Shown here: positions 6,561 to 9,891 of the stretch, one piece after another
How the letters are laid out: every line of letters starts with the position of its first letter
Numbering within the stretch: the stretch's first letter is position 1
DNA from: DASSUW01 sp036520135
Lineage (GTDB): Bacteria > Actinomycetota > Thermoleophilia > Solirubrobacterales > Solirubrobacteraceae
Assembly (NCBI GenBank): GCA_036520135.1
Contig: DATDKF010000353.1
Coordinates: 1 to 9,891, forward strand
Direction of reading: 5' to 3'
Length of the DNA: 9,891 bases
Position numbers and translations under genes: made by a program
Notes under the pieces: model-generated
The model's input: only the letters and a program-made list of their open reading frames with translations
Told to the model about the DNA's origin: nothing
Database searches by the model: none

Positions 6561-8183
6561 CTACGAGCCGTCGTGGTACTCGGGCGCAGCGGCGCCGCCG
6601 CCGCTGCCAACCGTGCCCTCGGGCCCGGCGGGCGCCGGAATCGTGAAGTTACCCGGCACCTTCGTGCCCGGCACGCCGTTTACTGTCTCGGTCGAGTACG
6701 CGTACGTGAGCACCGCGAACGCGACCGCGTCGGCGTTGATCGTGAGCGCGTGCAGGTTGTTGTTGGCGAACGTGTCGCAGGCGAGGTGGTAGCAGGGGTC
6801 GTACTGGGCCCCCACGGTGCCGCCCCAGATCGCCTGCTGCTCAGCGGTCTTGGGTACCTCGGCCCCCGTGAAGAGACCGCCGGCCGGGATCCCGTTCAGG
6901 ATGAAGGCCTGGTAGTCGCTACGACCACTGAACTCGGCGTCGTCATACGGCTCGTTGCTGAGCGTGTAGAACGACTCGAAGAGATCCTCGATGGCGATCG
7001 AGCCCGGCGGGACGGGAACCGGAGCCTCGAAGCCCGACTCGTCGCTGTCGTAGACCATCTGGATGTAGTTCGGCGAGCCGATCATGTCGAAGTTCAGGTA
7101 GAGCGCGATTCGGTCCTTCTCCGCCTGGCTCAGGCCGTTGACGTAGTTCGTGGAGCCGACGAGCCCGCTCTCCTCGGCGCCCCACCAGGCGAAGCGCACG
7201 GTGTTGGTGGGCTTCACCTTCGCCATCTGGATCGCGGTCTCGAGAATGGCGGCGCTGCCCGAGCCGTTGTCGTTGATGCCGGGTCCCGCGAGCACCGAGT
7301 CGAGGTGCGCGCCGGCCATGACGACGTTCTCGTCGTTCGCGCCGGTCTTCTCGGCGAGCACGTTGTAGGTGGGCAGGATCTGGCGCAGCGTGTTGGCGAA
7401 GACCCGCATCTGCAGCCCCGGCGTGCCGGCCAGCGTCACACCCAGCGCATAGGTGGTGCCGAGCACCGGGATGCCGCTGGTGTTGTTGGCCGTGAGCGTG
7501 ACGGCCGGGATGTTGTTGCGGTCCTCAGCGGCCGTGTTGCCCTGGTTGAAGATCACGATCCCGACGGCGCCGGCTGCCGCGGCGTTCTCGGCCTTGAGCT
7601 CGAACGTGCAGGTGCCACGCTGCAGCAGCGCGATGTTGCCGGCAGGGAAGCCCGCGAAGTCGGCAGCCTCGCACCCGCTGGTCGAGGTGTTGCCCAGGCC
7701 CAACTGCAGGTCGACGGGCGTGACCGCCGCGGTGACGTCGCCGGGGTCGGTCTGGGTGATCGCCCCGAAGTCGACGCCCTCGACATAGGTGGTCGGGTTA
7801 GGTGCGGTCTGCTGGAGGGTCGACGGGCCGGCGACCTCGAACGCGAGGTAGTCGAACGTCTGGACCTCGGGGTCGTAGCCGGCGGCCCGAAGCTTCTCGA
7901 CCACGTAGTCGACAGAGGCGTCATAGCCCGAGAAGCCAGAGAAGCGGTTCCCGTCGTTCTCGTCGGCGATGCGCTGGAGCGCCGCCTGATGCTCGCGAAC
8001 CCCCTCGACCCGCACGCACTCGAGAAGCTTGTCGTAGGTGTTGTTCGTCCGGCTCTCACAACCCGCCTGCGACGGCGCCGCCAGCGCCGCGCCGCCTGGT
8101 AGCGACGCCACGGCAGCTACGGTTACGACCCCCAGAACGCAGGCACGCCTGCGACGACGCGCACGAGTCGTCAATCGAAACAT
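6561..8183 (-). CDS. Secreted M28-family zinc aminopeptidase with PA domain
   Basis: This is an exported metallopeptidase of 540 residues that probably trims N-terminal amino acids from peptides outside the cell. An Arg-rich N-region (RARRRRRA, 7-14) and a hydrophobic core (15-27) form a signal peptide with likely cleavage near ALAAPS (33-38). A helical region (~45-105, with VDYVVEKLRAAGYDPEVQTFDY) leads to a PA domain (~125-265), which includes GNIALLQRGTCTFELKAENA and GIVIFNQ. The M28 catalytic domain (~270-495) carries the five expected zinc ligands or catalytic residues: His293 (GAHLDS), Asp305 (GINDNGSG), Glu337/Glu338 (WGAEESG), Asp366 (NFDMIGSPN) and His466 (CYHLACD), with Cys464/Cys469 likely paired. 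SGRSDYQAF (419-427) is also typical. It ends in a Pro/Gly-rich tail. GAGGGGGAG (8188-8196) precedes the ATG by 4 nt. A strong hairpin follows the stop, so the gene is probably transcribed alone. Codon use is less extreme than in the hut genes. Streptomyces-type secreted aminopeptidases are its closest recognised kind. Confidence 0.93.
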   Translation of the reverse strand: MFRLTTRARRRRRACVLGVVTVAAVASLPGGAALAAPSQAGCESRTNNTYDKLLECVRVEGVREHQAALQRIADENDGNRFSGFSGYDASVDYVVEKLRAAGYDPEVQTFDYLAFEVAGPSTLQQTAPNPTTYVEGVDFGAITQTDPGDVTAAVTPVDLQLGLGNTSTSGCEAADFAGFPAGNIALLQRGTCTFELKAENAAAAGAVGIVIFNQGNTAAEDRNNIPAVTLTANNTSGIPVLGTTYALGVTLAGTPGLQMRVFANTLRQILPTYNVLAEKTGANDENVVMAGAHLDSVLAGPGINDNGSGSAAILETAIQMAKVKPTNTVRFAWWGAEESGLVGSTNYVNGLSQAEKDRIALYLNFDMIGSPNYIQMVYDSDESGFEAPVPVPPGSIAIEDLFESFYTLSNEPYDDAEFSGRSDYQAFILNGIPAGGLFTGAEVPKTAEQQAIWGGTVGAQYDPCYHLACDTFANNNLHALTINADAVAFAVLTYAYSTETVNGVPGTKVPGNFTIPAPAGPEGTVGSGGGAAAPEYHDGS

Positions 8184-8236
8184 CCCACTCCCCCTCTCGC
8201 GGGCGGCGACCCTCTGTCATCCGCCTCCTACGACGC

Positions 8237-8266
8237 ACGATAGTTGAACCGCCACAGGGTCCGCAA
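8237..8266 (-). promoter_or_regulatory. Possible sigma-70-like promoter of the M28 gene
   Basis: Read on the minus strand, TTGCGG (8261-8266) and TATCGT (8237-8242) are separated by 18 nt and lie about 50 nt before the M28 start. Matches to consensus are partial (3/6 and 4/6), so this is a suggestion only. Confidence 0.25.
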
Positions 8267-8267
8267 T

Positions 8268-8282
8268 CACCGGGTACCGGTG
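8268..8282. promoter_or_regulatory. Perfect short palindrome next to the putative M28 promoter (possible operator)
   Basis: CACCGG and CCGGTG (8268-8273, 8277-8282) form a perfect 6-bp dyad around GTA, one base upstream of the candidate -35 element. Size and position suit a repressor or activator half-site pair, but GC-rich dyads of this size also arise by chance. Confidence 0.25.
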
Positions 8283-8431
8283 GTCTGTTTGCGAACGAAG
8301 CGCCCGGACCTCCGCGGTCTCTGCCTCTCACGAGACGATGTCGATCAAATGACGACCCTGACGAGGCGCTGCTCGTGTCGCCTGAATCCGCTAGCCAAGC
8401 GGCCCGATTCCGCCCTCAGGAGGCGACGGGA

Positions 8432-9675
8432 TCAGTGGCGTTCGCGCTGTGTCCGGTGTTCCGCGCCGGCGTGCGCTATGCGGTCGCCCTGCGCGCCGCC
8501 GTGCCAGTCGACGCACAGGGATGTGGCGTCGTCGGGGAGTTCGCCGCCGAAGGCCCCGAGGACTGTGTGTGTGAGGTACTGGATGGCCTCGCGTGGATGC
8601 AGGTGCCCGCTGGCCAGCATCAGCGCTGGGATGTCGAGGCTCTCGGCATTGCGTTCGAGCATCCCGTCGGTCAGGAAGAGCAGGCGGTCGCCGGCCTCCA
8701 GGGGCAGCTCCTGCTCGCTCCAGCTCACGCCCTCCACCGCGCCGAACGGCTCCTCCGCGGTGAGCTCGATCTCTTCGGCTCGCCCCTCGCGGAGGCGGAA
8801 CGGCCGCGGGTGCCCGGCGTTGAGGATGCGGGCCGTCTGCGCGACGAGGTCGACGCGGATGAGCTGACCGGTCACGAACCCCACCTCGGGCTGGGTGTAG
8901 GTGAGCAGCGCCTCGTGCGCGCTCTGCGCCTGCTCGATCAGGCTCGCGCCGCGCCTGCGCGTGTTCCGCAGGGCTCCCACGACGAGCGTCGCCAGGAGCG
9001 CGGACTCGACCGTATGCCCCATCGCGTCGGTCGTCGACAGATGCAGCGTGTTGCGGTCGAGTGAGAAGTCGAACGTGTCGCCGCCCACCTGGCCGGCCGG
9101 CTCGACCCACCCGGCGAGCGTGAACTGGTCGGCCTCGCAGGTGAAGGACGCGGGGAGCAGCCGCCGTTGGATCTCCGCCGCGAGCGACACCGGCACCGTC
9201 CGGTGGCCCCATTCAAACAGGTCGGTGTACCGGCGGTTGGCGATCACCATGTACGCCAGCTGGTGCGCGGCGAGCTCCACGTCCTCCACGGTGATCCGAG
9301 CAGGCTCGAACGGCAGGACGAGCTCCAGTACGCCGACCGCCTCGCCGCGGCTCGTGACCGGCGCGAGGACGCGGGTGTCATCTCCTTCCCGGAGCAGCAC
9401 CGAGCGCTGCCCCGCGAGTGCCGCGCCATAGGTGTGCCCTCCAGCGTCACCCGCCCCGAGGTCTCCTCGCTGCGCGATCCGGGCTCCTCCGACGCCGCGG
9501 TGTGGCCCAGGCGGTTCAGCGACCGCCCGCTGAAGTTGGCGATCAGGAAGCTCACCTCGCGTGCGTCGAGCATCTCCAGCAGCGCGGCGGCCATCGCGTC
9601 GACCACCCCGACGGGCGCGGCCGCCTCCGCCCGCGTCAAGAGCGAGCGCAGGTCCAGACGGCGCGGCTGGTCCAT
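8432..9675 (-). CDS. GAF-like plus SpoIIE/PP2C-type serine phosphatase, interrupted by a -1 frameshift near 9430
   Basis: This looks like a signalling phosphatase of the RsbU/SpoIIE class, which typically dephosphorylates anti-sigma-factor antagonists; the partner is not seen here. With one base restored it is 414 residues. Residues 1-82, from the ATG at 9675 (DAMAAALLEMLDAREVSFLI, RSLNRLG, VTLEGTP), are in one frame. The sequence then continues in the next frame as YGAALAGQRSVLLREGDDTRVLAPVTSRGEAVGVLELVLP, together forming a GAF-like sensor (~10-125). The linker AAEIQRRLLP (165-174) precedes the phosphatase domain (~185-392): EPAGQVGGDTFD (Asp200, Asp203), DAMGH (Asp217), LNAGHP (285-290), LTDGMLE (335-341) and PDDAT (381-385), all the expected metal-binding and core motifs. 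The break is between ACACC and TATGG on the minus strand (9426-9435), consistent with one lost C. It may be a sequencing error or a real inactivation. The start has no clear RBS, so it is approximate. Confidence 0.85.
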
Positions 9676-9786
9676 GGGCGCAGCCTACGCCCGGGCCGCC
9701 ATCGCCGTGTGAGACGAGCATCGACGAAGGGCGCCGGCACGACTTGCGGGACGCGACCACGGTGCGCGACGCTCACCCTTCCGACC

Positions 9787-9792
9787 AGGAGG
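9787..9792 (+). promoter_or_regulatory. Consensus ribosome binding site of the SnoaL-like gene
   Basis: AGGAGG lies 7 nt before the ATG at 9800, an ideal spacing. It fixes the start of the partial gene and its strand. Confidence 0.8.
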
Positions 9793-9799
9793 CCATCTC

Positions 9800-9891
9800 A
9801 TGTCCAGCGCAGAGGCGGCGACGCCAAGGCTCCAAGCGTTGCTCGACGCATTCAACGCCCACGACCTCGACGCGATCATGTCGTTCTTCAC
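9800..9891 (+). CDS. SnoaL/NTF2-like family protein, N-terminal fragment (3' truncated by window edge)
   Basis: Only the first 30 codons are visible: an SSAEAATPR leader, then LQALLDAFNAHDLDAIMSFF. The pattern of a helix followed by FNAHDLDAIMSFF is the characteristic opening of the NTF2-like fold (SnoaL/DUF4440 families), whose members are small alpha+beta barrels used as cyclases, isomerases or ligand-binding proteins. The ATG has a perfect AGGAGG 7 nt upstream. The gene is divergent from the phosphatase, with 124 bp between their starts. No particular function can be assigned from this fragment. Confidence 0.7.
   Translation, partial: MSSAEAATPRLQALLDAFNAHDLDAIMSFF

Noticed and set aside
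6573..8102. 509-residue plus-strand open frame opposite the M28 peptidase
   Set aside because: Antisense shadow; the minus strand has a signal peptide, a PA domain and all M28 metal ligands.
8056..8220. Possible 54-residue leader peptide upstream of M28 (minus strand, ATG at 8220 with AGGAGG 3 nt before)
   Set aside because: The RBS spacing is tight, and the frame mostly overlaps the M28 signal-peptide region out of frame with no recognisable regulatory residues. Chance is more likely, though ribosome profiling could test it.
9676..9799. Divergent promoters between the phosphatase and SnoaL-like genes
   Set aside because: A TTGCGG is present, but no acceptable -10 lies at the right spacing on either strand.
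1..9891. CRISPR array, tRNA, rRNA, insertion sequence or defence island
   Set aside because: No spaced short repeats, no transposase or integrase, no cloverleaf-like segment and no defence-gene motifs were seen; the only long repeat is the hutH pair.

Overview
The window is very GC-rich DNA with GTG starts, start/stop overlaps and long antisense shadow frames, as expected of a high-GC actinobacterium. The mix of genes fits Solirubrobacterales/Thermoleophilia, but that placement is an inference from gene style and content, not from a marker gene.

Positions 1-5904 (+) hold a tightly packed histidine-utilisation (hut) operon. It starts with the 3' end of hutH (histidine ammonia-lyase), followed by hutU (urocanate hydratase), hutI (imidazolonepropionase), an M20-family amidohydrolase, hutF (formimidoylglutamate deiminase) and a RidA-family gene. 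Consecutive genes overlap by 4 nt (GTGA or ATGA) or abut directly (TGA|GTG). The pathway reads histidine -> urocanate -> imidazolonepropionate -> N-formimino-L-glutamate -> N-formyl-L-glutamate. The last step, to glutamate and formate, normally needs HutG. No HutG is present here, and the M20 enzyme sits exactly where a deformylase would be expected. The first 67 bp of the window are an exact in-frame copy of part of the hutH 3' end (412-478), which is either a real intragenic tandem duplication or an assembly artefact.

Positions 6000-9675 (-) hold three unrelated genes: a small VOC/glyoxalase-fold protein, a secreted PA-domain M28 aminopeptidase with its own RBS, possible promoter and intrinsic terminator, and a GAF-like plus SpoIIE/PP2C-type phosphatase that is broken by a single-base frameshift near 9430. 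At 9800 (+) a SnoaL/NTF2-like gene with a perfect Shine-Dalgarno begins and runs off the end.

Intergenic stretches are 5905-5999 (no clear terminator for either converging gene), 6342-6560 (an inverted repeat plus the M28 terminator), 8184-8431 (M28 leader and promoter region) and 9676-9799 (divergent spacer). None exceeds 300 bp. I see no tRNA, rRNA, CRISPR array, insertion sequence or defence system. The most interesting item is the hut operon variant, with M20 amidohydrolase plus a minimal HutF and no HutG.
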